A stretch of 64,000 nt of DNA from CBDIHP01 sp965279195 (GTDB taxonomy: Bacteria; Planctomycetota; Planctomycetia; Isosphaerales; Isosphaeraceae), in the NCBI GenBank assembly GCA_965279195.1, contig CBDIHP010000030.1:62001-126000 (forward strand), in the 5' to 3' direction. The position numbers and the translations under genes were made by a program. The first letter of the stretch is position 1; each line of letters begins with the position of its first letter. Below, one piece after another: positions 8,738 to 17,559 of this stretch. A model generated the notes under the pieces. It was not told the origin of the DNA and searched no databases. It was given only the letters and a program-made list of their open reading frames with translations.

Positions 8738-9643
8738 TCAACGGCGGCGGCGATTGAACAGGCCGCTGATGATCCCCTGACGCTTCGGGGCCTGGCTCGG
8801 AGCGTTGTTGCCGACTTCGGAGGCCGCGTCGACCGTGGTGGCGTTCGGCGGCAGGCTCGACATCGGGGCGCCCAGGGTGATCGACCGGCCGTTCGACGAG
8901 TCGGTCAGGAGGCCGCCGGGGACGGACAGCTCGGGGCCGGCGCCGGGGTCGCCCGATGCAGGGGTGATGGTGCCGGCCAGGTCCGGCAGCTCGGGCAGGC
9001 TGGCCGCCGGGGTCTGCGGGGCGTTGCCGGGCGAGGAGGCCCGCCGGGTCGCCGGGGCGCCGAGACGCGACGAGGTACGGGGCGGGGGCTCGAACGGGTC
9101 GCGGGGCTTGGCGCCGCCGGGCGGGTTGGCCGGTGCCGCCGGCTTCGCCGGGTCGAGTTCGAAGGGCGACCGCTGGTCGGCGGGGGGCAGGGCCGGAAGG
9201 CCCGGGTCATTCGCGCCCGGGGCGGGATTCGGCCGGGCACCGGGGCCGGGTCGATTCGGGGGCGGGACGACGGGGTCGCCAGCACCCGGCCCGGCGGCGT
9301 TGTCGCCCGGCGCGGGCCCCATGCCCTCCTCGTCGGTCGGCGGCACGGTCGGCTTGTCGTCCCGCTTTAACTTCTGGAACTCGGCCGCGACGTTGGGCGC
9401 CTCGGGGTTCGGGCACGGGCAGGCCCAGCCCTCGGGGAACTTCCGCCAGCAGGTCGGGTAGTATCCGAAGTAGTCGTGGCGGACCTGGCCGTAGTACGGC
9501 GGCTCGTTGGCGCAGTCCTGCTTCTTCCGCTTGATCGGCAGGTTCGGGAAGAGCTGGGCCTCGACGGCCGCAGGCAGCCCTAACGTCAGGAGCGTGATCC
9601 AGATCGCCGGCGAAACCCGTCGCCTCCGGGGATTCCTGGCCAT
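8738..9643 (-). CDS. Small secreted proline-rich protein with YYPTCWR motif
   Basis: A 301-residue exported protein of unknown function. After a basic N-terminus (MARNPRRRRVSP) comes one hydrophobic segment (AIWITLLTLGLPAAVEA) that reads as a signal peptide. A short conserved-looking block follows with cysteines (DCANEPPYYGQVRHDYFGYY, then TCWRKFPEGWACPCPNPEAP). The rest is low-complexity Pro/Ala/Gly. The tyrosine-rich YYPTCWR block is, from memory, recurrent in planctomycete exported proteins. The start at 9643 has GAGG five bases upstream; the longer frame has none. Confidence 0.7.
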   Translation of the reverse strand: MARNPRRRRVSPAIWITLLTLGLPAAVEAQLFPNLPIKRKKQDCANEPPYYGQVRHDYFGYYPTCWRKFPEGWACPCPNPEAPNVAAEFQKLKRDDKPTVPPTDEEGMGPAPGDNAAGPGAGDPVVPPPNRPGPGARPNPAPGANDPGLPALPPADQRSPFELDPAKPAAPANPPGGAKPRDPFEPPPRTSSRLGAPATRRASSPGNAPQTPAASLPELPDLAGTITPASGDPGAGPELSVPGGLLTDSSNGRSITLGAPMSSLPPNATTVDAASEVGNNAPSQAPKRQGIISGLFNRRRR

Positions 9644-9948
9644 GATCGCCTCGTCCTCGCGTCCGTTCGGTCGGGAGCGTCCCCCCGCCATCCGGACGGG
9701 GCACGCCGCTTCCGTTCATCTTGGAATCTTGCATCGAACGGCGGAGACGGCGGACTCCAGTCAATCTGGGTAGCCTCGGCGAACCGGCGAGACGCCGGCT
9801 GTCTGCGGAGGACGCGGAAATGGATCGCGACTCGGGCGTCCCGGTGATCTGGGGCCCCGGATCGGTGTCGCAAACGAGTGGATGTGACGGGCCGGTCGTG
9901 TCGATCTTCCGGGGAGAGGATCCGAACGAGGCGCAGGAGGGCGATTCG

Positions 9949-10413
9949 ATGACGCGATTCCGACTCGGGCTGGCGGTGGCCGCCCTGATCTCCCTGGCCG
10001 GCTCCGCGACGGCGCAGGGGCAATACTTCGGCCGGACGACCCCGGCGGGCACCCCGGTGGGGCCGCAGGGGATGACGCCGATGCAGATGGTCACGAATCC
10101 CTACCTCAACCCCTCAATCAACCCGTTCCTGGGCCAGAGCGTGGGCAACAACCCGGTCGCACCGGGGAATGCGGCCCTGTACTACTTCATGGCCCAGCAG
10201 CAGGCCGCTTCGATGGCCCAGCAAGGGCGGACGGGCTGGCTTGGCTCGCGGAACACCAAGCCCGTGGCCCGCTCGTCCTACGCGACCAACGTCCCGGGCG
10301 GGGGGGCGTCGAGCTACTTCCAGGGGGGCTGGACGTCGTCCCCCAGTACATCGAAATTCTTCAACCGGACCCAGGGTCATTACATGAATTCCCGGGGCAA
10401 TCCGGGTCGTTAG
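9949..10413 (+). CDS. Small secreted hypothetical protein
   Basis: A 154-residue protein that I do not recognise. It starts MTRFRLGLAVAALISLAGSA and has a likely cleavage after ATA-QG. The mature part is rich in Gly, Asn, Gln and Ser (NPYLNPSINPFLGQ, YFMAQQQAASMAQQG) and has no cysteine or obvious domain. AGGAGG sits 9 bases upstream of the ATG at 9949, which decides the start; in-frame sequence back to 9721 looks non-coding. It diverges from the neighbouring secreted gene at 9643. Confidence 0.65.
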   Translation: MTRFRLGLAVAALISLAGSATAQGQYFGRTTPAGTPVGPQGMTPMQMVTNPYLNPSINPFLGQSVGNNPVAPGNAALYYFMAQQQAASMAQQGRTGWLGSRNTKPVARSSYATNVPGGGASSYFQGGWTSSPSTSKFFNRTQGHYMNSRGNPGR

Positions 10414-10639
10414 GCCGGTTTCCCTTGAGGATCCGGCAAATCTGTCCGATGAATGTGTGCGGAAGGTTCTGGAACGGTTAGGAAACCCCCGGAACGTTTC
10501 GACCTCGAAGGCCGTGGGCAGGACGCTCTGAGTCACGTCGTTCACACGTGGACGATCCAGAGGATTTTGGGTCGGGCCGAGCCACGCGGCCGGGATGGCC
10601 GGGCGGGATCGGAACTTGCTAGCCGGGCAGGAGTGTTGC

Positions 10640-11539
10640 ATGGATCGCACAAGAGTCGACCGTCGCCGAATCGGCCTGGGACTCGCCCTCGCCCTGGCAT
10701 GCTTCACCGGCTGCCAGACCGTGAAGACGCCCGAGGAGAAGATCGCGAAGAGTAACCTCCCCCGCGAATTCACCAAGGTGTCGATGCCGGAGTACATGGT
10801 CGAGCCGCCGGACATCCTCATCGTCGAGGTGCTCGAGGCCTTGCCGGGTCGCCCCATCCAGGGCGAGCACCTGGTGCGCCCGGACGGCAAGATCTCCCTC
10901 GGGTTCTACGGCGAGGTCTATGTCGCCGGCCTGACCACCAGCGAGATCAAGACCAAGATCGTCCTCCACCTCCGCAAGTTCATCAACGACGAGGTCCTCG
11001 GGCTGATCCGGTTCGACAGCCGCGAGAACAAGTACGTGGATGTCGAACCGTCCGACTCCGACCGCGTGTTCGTGGACGTCTCGGCGTACAACAGCAAGGT
11101 GTACTACGTCCAGGGCGACGTCGGCTCGCCGGGCCGCCTGCCGATCACCGGCAACGAGACCGTGCTCGACGCCATCCAGTACGCCGGCGGCCTGATCCCG
11201 ACCGCCTCGCAGGTGAACATCCGCCTGGTCCGCCCCGCCCCGCCGGGCGCCTGCTGCGACCAGGTCCTGCCGGTCAATCTCACGGCCATCGTCAACGTCG
11301 GCGACTCCACCACGAACTATCAGCTCATGCCGGGCGACCGACTGGTCGTCTACCGCGACCCGATCGTCCGGGCCACCGTCTTCATCGACCGACTCGCGGC
11401 CCCCTTCAACTCGGTCCTGAACGGCGTCCTCCAGTACAGCTTCACGGCCAGGTCGGTCAAGTTCATCAACCAGGGCATCAACGGCACCACATCGACCTCG
11501 ACCGGCCCGGGGGCAACGATCGGCGCCGGGGCCCGCTGA
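10640..11539 (+). CDS. Polysaccharide biosynthesis/export lipoprotein (Wza-like)
   Basis: A 299-residue outer-membrane-type polysaccharide export protein. The N-terminus has a lipoprotein-like signal (LGLALALACFTGCQT, with the acceptor Cys at about 18 after F-T-G, a slightly atypical lipobox). The Poly_export domain begins at YMVEPPDILIVEV (about 53) with LVRPDGKISLGFYGEVYVAG. A SLBB-like segment follows (VYYVQGDVGSPGRLPITGNE, then VLDAIQYAGGL, about 155-185), ending near LMPGDRLVVYRDP. The start at 10640 has GCAGGAG upstream at normal spacing. It is shorter than E. coli Wza (379 residues) and lacks the C-terminal helix. No polymerase or glycosyltransferase lies next to it here, so the exported polymer is unknown. 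Confidence 0.85.
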   Translation: MDRTRVDRRRIGLGLALALACFTGCQTVKTPEEKIAKSNLPREFTKVSMPEYMVEPPDILIVEVLEALPGRPIQGEHLVRPDGKISLGFYGEVYVAGLTTSEIKTKIVLHLRKFINDEVLGLIRFDSRENKYVDVEPSDSDRVFVDVSAYNSKVYYVQGDVGSPGRLPITGNETVLDAIQYAGGLIPTASQVNIRLVRPAPPGACCDQVLPVNLTAIVNVGDSTTNYQLMPGDRLVVYRDPIVRATVFIDRLAAPFNSVLNGVLQYSFTARSVKFINQGINGTTSTSTGPGATIGAGAR

Positions 11540-11569
11540 TCGCCTGGGCCTGACCTCCGATTCACGACT

Positions 11570-11601
11570 CGCCGCGTCCCCTCCCACGAGGGGGCGCGGC
11601 G
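11570..11601 (+). terminator. Strong hairpin after the polysaccharide export gene
   Basis: A 13-bp stem with one T-G pair (11570-11582 with 11589-11601), loop CCCACG, lies 30 bases beyond the stop and is followed by ATTGTCGTT. It probably ends transcription. Confidence 0.6.
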
Positions 11602-11678
11602 ATTGTCGTTCGAACAGGGGTCGTTTATGCTCCTGGGGAACCACGCCACCGCCACCCGACGCCGCCGACGAGGTCCGC

Positions 11679-14191
11679 ATGCCCCGACACCCTCGATATC
11701 CATCCCTCGTCGGGCCGCTGGCTCTCCTGCTCACGCTCACAGTCTGCGGGTTCTCACATTCGCAAGGCCCGGATCCCGAGGATCTCTCCCCCGGACTGGT
11801 CCTGACCGCGAGGTCCGGAGGCACCGTCGTCCGATCGATCGCCCCCGACCTCTCGCTCGATTGGGGGACCGAGTCGCCCGACCCGCGCCTCGACCGAGAC
11901 GGCTTCCACTTCGAGGCGACGGGCTATCTGTTGATCCAGCAGGTCGGCGATCACCGATTTCTGGTCGAATCCGACGGCGAGGTGCGGCTCGAACTCGACG
12001 GCCAGGCCATCTCCCCTGGCGTCCCCGTCCATCCGTCGCCCGGCCCCCGACGCCTGACCCTCCGCTACCGACACGCCAAAGGAGACGCCCGGGTGAAGCT
12101 CACCTGGGAAGGCCCGGGCTTCGGCCGCGAGGCCCGTTCCCGCCCGATTGTTCCTCCACGCCGCCGAGGACGCCGTGAGCCTTACGAATGGCGATGCCTT
12201 CGAGAAAGGCCGGCGGCTCGCCGATCGGTTGGGGTGCGTCAACTGCCACGCGCTGCTGAACCTCCCCACGCACCCGTCCATCGGGGCCGCCGCTTGAGGA
12301 AACGGTCGCCGCGATCGACCCGGCGTGGCTCGTGCGGAAGCTCTCGGCCGGCGAGGCGTCGCACACTGGACTCTCTACAGACATGGCGGCCCAGGTGGTC
12401 ACTTTCCTGACCCGGGATGCCTCGAAGCGGAAGCCTCCCGTGGCCGAATTACGCATGGGCCTGAACGTCGCCGACCCGGCCCGGGGCCGCACGCTCTTCC
12501 GCTCGGTCGGGTGCCTCGGCTGCCACGACGACCTGGAATCCCCCTCGAAGACCGTCGCCGGTTCGGTCGACCTGCGGGGCCTTCAGGCCAAGCGTTCGGT
12601 GACCCGCCCATCGCCGAATACCTGGTCCACCCCAGGGGGGCGAAGTCCAGCCGGCACCGACCGAGCGTGCGGATCACCCCCGACGAGGCCGCCCACCTCG
12701 CCGTCTACCTCTCCGGGAGCAAGGCCGGCTCTTCGAACCCACCGCCCGGCGGAGACACCCGATCCGGCCGGGGCGGTCATCGAGGCGAGCCGTTGCGCCT
12801 CCTGCCATGAGATCAAGGGACTCTCGGCCCCGGCCGCTCGCATCGCGATTCACCCCGGTCGGGAGGCGGGCGGTTGCCTCTCCGACTCCCCCGGTCCCTC
12901 CAATCTGCCGAGGTTCCCCATCGGCCCAGAGGAACGGACCGCGCTCCGGACATTCGTGGCCGCGCTCCCGACCGCGAGGGCTGACCTGCCCGCGTCCACC
13001 CTGGTCGCGGATCAGGTCCGACGACTGGGCTGCCTGGGCTGCCACTCGCGGGACGCCTCGGGCGGCGAGCGGCTCGGCACTCAACTGGCGGCCGCGCTGA
13101 CGAGCGACCCCGACCTGAACCGGCTCAAGGGGACGCTCACGCCCCCGAACCTCACGGCGGTGGCCGACAAGCTCCGGCCCGAGGCGCTCGCCGCCGTGCT
13201 GTCGAGCAAGGCCCCGACCCCGCGACCCTGGCTCTCGGTCCGGATGCCCCAGTTCGACCTCACGCCGGCCGAGATCGACCGACTCGCCCGGGTCTGGCGG
13301 TCGCACGACGCCTCGCCCGCCTCCCCCCCTCCGACCAACACAGCCAGGCTTGCACATGACTCGGCCGTGACGCTGATCGGCCAGAAGGGCTTCGGCTGCC
13401 TGTCGTGCCACGTCCTGGCGGGCAAGGTCCCCCCCGGCGGCGAGCCCGAGACCCTCGGGCCCGACCTTGCCCTCGCCCCGACCCGCATGACCCCGGCCTA
13501 CTTCCGCCGCTGGCTGACGAACCCCCAGCGGATCCTGGTCGGCACCCCGATGCCGCAGTTCCTCAAGCCCATCGAGACCCTGCCCGGCGACCTCGAATCC
13601 CAGCGGGCGGCCATCTGGGACCTGCTCTCCGACCCCAAGCTCCCGGCCCTGGCCGCGCTCGGCACGCGGCAGATCCTCAAGGTCGATGGGGACCGTGCGA
13701 TGGTCGTCCGCGATATGGTCCTGATCGACGGTCTCGCCGGCGGCCCGCACGTCCCGAGGGGCCTGGCCATCGGCTTCAAGAACGGCCGGTCGTTGCTGTT
13801 CGACACCGACCGCATCGGCTGGGTCGCCGCCTGGAAGAGTGGATTCCTCTCCCGAACCAAGTCCGGCCGCCTCTGGGAGTGGCACCCCGAGGGCACCTTC
13901 GACGAGCCCCCCCACCCCGCCAAGCTTCGCGCCGAGATCCGCGACCCCCGGACCGGCAAGCCCGTGACGCCCGTCGCCACCCGCGATCGCCTCGGACGCT
14001 TCAACGAGTTCGAATTCGTCGGAGACGGGGTGATCCTCCGCTACACCCTCCACCTCGAAACCGGCGAGGCCCGCGTCGAGGAACGCATCATGCCCGAAGG
14101 CGACGCCCTCAAGTGGGAGTCCAAGGTCCATTGGAGTGCGGACGCAAAGCGTCCGCTTTCACCAACCATCGGCGAGACGGGCAGGCCGTAG
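11679..14191 (+). pseudogene. PA14-like/multihaem c-type cytochrome gene broken by four apparent frameshifts
   Basis: If read through its frame changes this encodes an exported redox protein of about 835 residues. It starts at 11679 (GAGGT before the ATG) with a signal peptide (LVGPLALLLTLTVCGFSHSQ). A PA14-like beta region follows (GYLLIQQVGDHRFLVESDGE, LTLRYRHAKGDARVKLTWEG), then five CxxCH haem motifs: CVNCH, CLGCHDD, CASCHEIKG, CLGCHSRD and CLSCHVLAG. Frame changes fall near 12130 (extra G), 12283-12286 (extra G in a G run), about 12598 (missing base, C run) and 12740-12770 (extra base). After 12770 the frame is open for over 1.4 kb to 14191, with normal codon use. This pattern suits sequencing errors at homopolymers at least as well as a true pseudogene. 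The last codons run through a palindromic repeat (14138-14156), so the native C-terminus may differ. Confidence 0.7.
14138..14156. repeat. Short palindrome, GCGGA-type family
   Basis: GCGGACGC, AAA, GCGTCCGC: a perfect 8-bp stem preceded by GGAGT. The same lead-in and related stem recur at 15194-15216. This copy lies in the last codons of the cytochrome gene. Confidence 0.6.
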
Positions 14192-14213
14192 CGTCCCATC
14201 CCGCCGAACCAGA

Positions 14214-14232
14214 GCGGAGGCTCTGCTTCCGC
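14214..14232. repeat. Short palindrome, GCGGA-type family
   Basis: GCGGAGGC, TCT, GCTTCCGC: an 8-bp stem with one G-T pair, ten bases beyond the end of the leftward metallo-hydrolase gene. It could act as its terminator. It resembles the copies at 14138 and 15199. Confidence 0.55.
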
Positions 14233-14241
14233 ACACCAGAG

Positions 14242-15025
14242 TCACAGGGTGACCTTGCCGGTCGCCAGCTCGTCTTCCCACTGATCCAGCAGCGGCCAGT
14301 CGACCGCGCAGGTGCCGAAGTCGGCCATGTGGGTGTAGGCTTCGAGGCGATCGATGGTCTTCTGGATCAGGGCGTTGTCCTTGCGGAAGATCGGCCCGTG
14401 GGAGGGGAGCAGGTACTCGGCGTCGCAGTCGCGGATGCGCTTGAGGCTGGCGATGTAATCGACGAGGTTCGACCCGTGGTGGGCGTCGATGACCCCGACG
14501 CAGCCGTCGCGGAAGATGTTGTCGCCCGAGAACAGCAGGTTCCCCATCCGGAACGCCAGCTGCCCCGCCGTGTGGCCCGGGGTGCTCCAGACCTCCAGCG
14601 TCCTCTCGCCGACCTTGAGCTTGTCCCCCTCCTCGATGGTCTTGTCCACCTTGCAGCGGGGCATCTCGATGTGAATATTCTGGGCGTCGATCCGGGCGTA
14701 GGTCAGGATCTCGTCCCCCTGCTCCAGCGGCGCGACGCTCTTGGGGTGGGCGTAGACCTTGCACTTCAGGACCTCGCGCGCCCGGGCCAGGCCTTGCACA
14801 TGGTCGGCGTCGGCGTGGGTCGCGAGGATCATCTTGCAGGCCGACAGGGGGGTAATTCATCTGCCGGATCAGTTCGAGCACGTCGCCCAGCTCGTCGAGG
14901 AACCCCACGTCGATCAGGGCATACTCCGAGCCGCCATCGATCAGATAGATATTCACCCCCAGCCGGCGACGCGCCTGGACGTTCATCTCGATGACGCCGG
15001 GGAAGATGTAATGGCGCTCGACCAT
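14242..15025 (-). pseudogene. Metallo-beta-lactamase fold hydrolase with one frameshift
   Basis: Read across one frameshift this is a 260-residue MBL-fold hydrolase of the glyoxalase II type, binding two metals. The N-terminal part (MVERHYIFPGVIEMNVQARR, GVNIYLIDGG, ALIDVGFLDELG) is in one frame from the ATG at 15025. The part from MILATHADADHVQGLARARE onward, with the HxHxDH-like motif read as THADADHVQG, GHTAGQLAFRMGNLLFSGD and LPSHGPIFR, is in another. The switch falls in a G run on the plus strand (14847-14852); with five rather than six bases the frame joins as NYPLSACKMILATHADAD. That fits the family well, so a homopolymer miscall is the simplest explanation. Substrate unknown. Confidence 0.75.
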
Positions 15026-15157
15026 GCCGAGGCGTGCTCCGGTGGCAAGGGTTGGGGGCGGTATGAGACGCGATGAGTCGCGGGCGGACGTGTGATCTTC
15101 GATCAAGCGAGATTGTACGCCCGTCCCGTCCCCCGGACAACTCCGCTTGCCCGGGGC

Positions 15158-15187
15158 TTGGTCGCGACCACCGCCCAAATGTATATT
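15158..15187 (+). promoter_or_regulatory. Candidate sigma70-type promoter
   Basis: TTGGTC (15158-15163), an 18-base spacer ending in TG, and TATATT (15182-15187). The -10 matches five of six consensus bases and has an extended TG. It would drive the CBM9-like gene with a leader of about 170 bases. Confidence 0.35.
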
Positions 15188-15198
15188 ACTCCTGGAGT

Positions 15199-15325
15199 GC
15201 GGAGGCTCGCCTCCGCCCGGTTCTCGCGGAGCTTGCTCCGAGTGCCCGGGCGTCGCGACCCCAACCGGACCAATCGAATTCCTCGGGAGCAAGCTCCCCC
15301 GGTCGCGGAGCGGAAGCGAGCTTCC
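15199..15325. repeat. Four tandem mini-palindromes with two-base loops
   Basis: Stems at 15199-15216 (GCGGAGGC/GCCTCCGC, loop TC), 15227-15240 (CGGAGC/GCTCCG, loop TT), 15285-15298 (GGGAGC/GCTCCC, loop AA) and 15312-15325 (GGAAGC/GCTTCC, loop GA). All pairs are perfect. The first shares the lead-in GGAGT and stem type with the palindrome at 14138. Confidence 0.6.
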
Positions 15326-15365
15326 TCGCCCCGGGCTGGCGGCCTTTCGAACGGAGTCGCGGACC

Positions 15366-16045
15366 ATGGCCTCGTCGCTGATCCCCCAGACCTTCTGGTT
15401 CCGCGTCGCCCTCGACTGCCGCCGCCTGGACGGCATGCCGAAGGACAGGGACAAGGGCCGGCTGCTCGGCCTCCCCGAGTCCTGCACGCTCCCGAGCTTT
15501 CGGCAACTCGACCACCCGACCGACTGGGTCAGGGTCCAGGCCGCGTGGTCGCCCACCGGCCTGGGGTTCTGCTTCGAGCTCACGGAGAAGGTCGGCCAGA
15601 TCTCCGCCGGCGAGGCGACCGTCCTCGCCGGCGACTCCGTCACCCTCTGGATCGACACCCGCGACACCCGCAACGTCCACCGGGCCACCCGGTTCTGCCC
15701 ATCGGTTCCATTTCGCCATCGGCTCGGTCGCCGGGACCCAAGTCGCTCAAGGTCACCGCCGGCCAGAAGGAGATCGCCCGCGCCCTGGCCGATTCGCCGA
15801 CGGCCCCCAGTGGCTCGATTTCCGCGCGGGCGGAGCGTATCCTCAACGGTTGGCGACTCGAAGTCTTCCTCGCGGCGGCCGCCTTGAGCGGGTATGACCC
15901 CGAGACGAACCGCCGCCTGGGATTCAACTTCGAGATCAATGACGCCGATCGTGGTGCGGTGAACCTCGGCGTCGGCCGGGAGTTCCCGATCGGCGAGGAC
16001 CCCAGCCTCTGGGGCACCCTCGTCCTCGCGGACGACCCCGCCTGA
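15366..16045 (+). pseudogene. CBM9-like beta-sandwich protein with two apparent frameshifts
   Basis: A soluble protein of about 226 residues when read across two frame changes. It starts MASSLIPQTFWFRVALDCRR at 15366 (GGAG upstream) and contains WVRVQAAWSPTGLGFCFELT and VTLWIDTRDTRNVHRATRFC. Near 15698-15702 the coherent reading moves one frame (HRFHFAIGSVAG) and by about 15738 into a third frame (KSLKVTAGQKEIARALADSP), which stays open to 16045 and ends GTLVLADDPA. The pattern of a short beta protein with WID.RD and a late GFNFEINDADRG block resembles the carbohydrate-binding module 9 fold used by many planctomycete proteins. No catalytic residues are evident. The frame changes sit at C or G runs and may be errors. 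Confidence 0.6.
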
Positions 16046-16094
16046 GTCGCGGCCGCGACGCCCCGACCACAGCCCGACAGAGTCTCCCCCAACG

Positions 16095-16100
16095 TATATT
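16095..16100 (+). promoter_or_regulatory. Candidate -10 box upstream of the S1-domain gene
   Basis: TATATT preceded by AACG, 30 bases before the S1 gene ATG. The same hexamer in a similar setting occurs at 15182. No convincing -35 is visible. Confidence 0.25.
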
Positions 16101-16129
16101 CTCCCGCCAGGGACGCAGGACGACGAGCG

Positions 16130-17462
16130 ATGGCCGACCCGAACCGCAGACTCGACGAGCAGATCGACCGCGAGATTGACGCCGCCATGGGCAAGACGCT
16201 CGGCGGCGCCCCCAAGCCCGCCGAGGTCTCGCTCAAGCGCCAGTGGGATGCCGACCTGGACGCCGAACTCGAGGCCGCGATGGCCGGGTTCGACGCCGAA
16301 TCCTTCGCCGCCAGCACCCAGCGCCGCCCGGCGGGCGAACGCAAGGGCATGGCCCCCGCCGGCCAGCGCGGCCACGAGGACCGCTCAGGCCCGCAGGTCG
16401 GCAAGGTCATCTCGGTCCGCGGCAAGAGCGTCTTCATCGACCTCGGCGCCAAGTCCGAGGGCGTCATCCCCACCGAGCAGTTCGGCGAGAGCCTCCCCGA
16501 AGTCGGCTCCATGATCGAGGTCCGGGTCGACCACTACGACAAGGACGAGGGCATCCTCCACCTCTCCCTCAAGGGCGCCGCCACCGAGGCGAGCTGGGAG
16601 AACCTCCGCAAGGGGCTCATCGTCGAGGCCCGCGTCACCAAGACCAACAAGGGGGGGCTCGACGTCGACGTCGACGGCATCCGCGGCTTCATGCCCATCG
16701 GCGCCATCGACATCAACCGCGTCGAGGACGCCAGCGTCTACGTCAACCAGAAGCTCCGCTGCGTCGTCACCGAGGCCAACCAGCGCGAGAAGAACCTGGT
16801 CGTCTCCCGCCGCGAGCTGCTCGAACAGGAACGCGCCGAGATGCGCGACAAGACCTGGGCCGAGCTGGAAGAGGGCCAGATCCGCAAGGGCGTGATCCGC
16901 TCGCTCAAGGAGTTCGGCGCCTTCGTCGACATCGGCGGCGTGGACGGGCTTCTGCACGTGGCCGACATGAGTTGGACCCGGCTCAAGGACGTCCCGACCC
17001 TCTTCCGCCCCGGCCAGGAGGGTCGAGGTCAAGGTGCTCAAGATCGACCGCGAGACCAAGAAGGTCGGCCTCGGGCTCAAGCAGCTCACCGCCAGCCCCT
17101 GGGACACCATCGAGGACCGCTACGGACGCGGCCAGGTCGTCCCGGGCAAGATCACACGACTCATGGACTTCGGCGCGTTCGTCGAGATCGAGCCCGGCAT
17201 CGAGGGGCTTGTTCATATCTCCGAACTCTCGCCCAACCGCGTCCCCGTCCGCCGCGTCGCCGACATCGTCAAGCCCGAGCAGGACGTCGAGGTCCGGATC
17301 CTCACCATCGACCCCGTCGCGCGCAAGATGTCCCTCACCCTAAAGCCCCTGCCCGTCAAGGAGCAGGCCGCCGTCGAGGCGGAGGCCGAGGAGGAAGATG
17401 ACGACACCCCCAAGCCCCCCAAGCCCGAGCGCAAAATCCCCCTCAAGGGCGGCCTCGGCTGA
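16130..17462 (+). pseudogene. S1-domain RNA-binding protein with one frameshift
   Basis: Read across one frameshift this is a 443-residue RNA-binding protein with four S1 (OB-fold) domains, similar in build to short ribosomal protein S1 or Tex-like proteins. Domains: about 85-150 (GKVISVRGKSVFIDLGAKSE), 165-235 (VEARVTKTNKGGLDVDVDGI), 250-320 (GVIRSLKEFGAFVDIGGVDG) and 335-400 (GKITRLMDFGAFVEIEPGIE). The acidic tail ends near PLKGGLG. The frame breaks at about 17021: GAGGGTCGAG read with one G fewer gives PGQEVEVKVLKIDRETKK, which restores domain 3. An S1-type protein is likely to matter to the cell, so a sequencing error is more likely than real inactivation. Confidence 0.8.
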
Positions 17463-17542
17463 TCGGGGCGCCGAACATCATCCCGCAAGGCGGACCCAAG
17501 GGAGTCATGTTGGGTGGTGGACGAGCATATGTCGTAGCCGGC

Positions 17543-17559
17543 GGTGGGCGACGCCCACC
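17543..17559. terminator. Palindrome GGTGGGC-GAC-GCCCACC between convergent genes
   Basis: A perfect 7-bp stem with a 3-base loop directly abuts the stop of the leftward gene at 17560 and lies 80 bases beyond the S1 gene. It may terminate both. A close relative occurs at 45085-45101. Confidence 0.5.

Larger units (their letters stand above)
15026..15365. other. 340-base divergent intergenic region
   Basis: No gene is supported. It separates the leftward MBL-fold gene and the rightward CBM9-like gene and holds a candidate promoter (15158-15187) and four short palindromes in series (15199-15325). The palindromes lie between that promoter and the downstream ATG, so they would be transcribed into the 5' leader. 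Confidence 0.5.

Noticed and set aside
9721..9948. N-terminal extension of the small secreted protein at 9949
   Set aside because: The extra 76 residues have no ribosome site and would bury the signal peptide.
14159..16375. A single large minus-strand protein spanning the MBL-fold N-terminus and beyond
   Set aside because: Only its middle (MVERHYIF to IRQMNYP) is meaningful; that part joins the MBL-fold frame after correcting one base. The rest is the complement of other genes.
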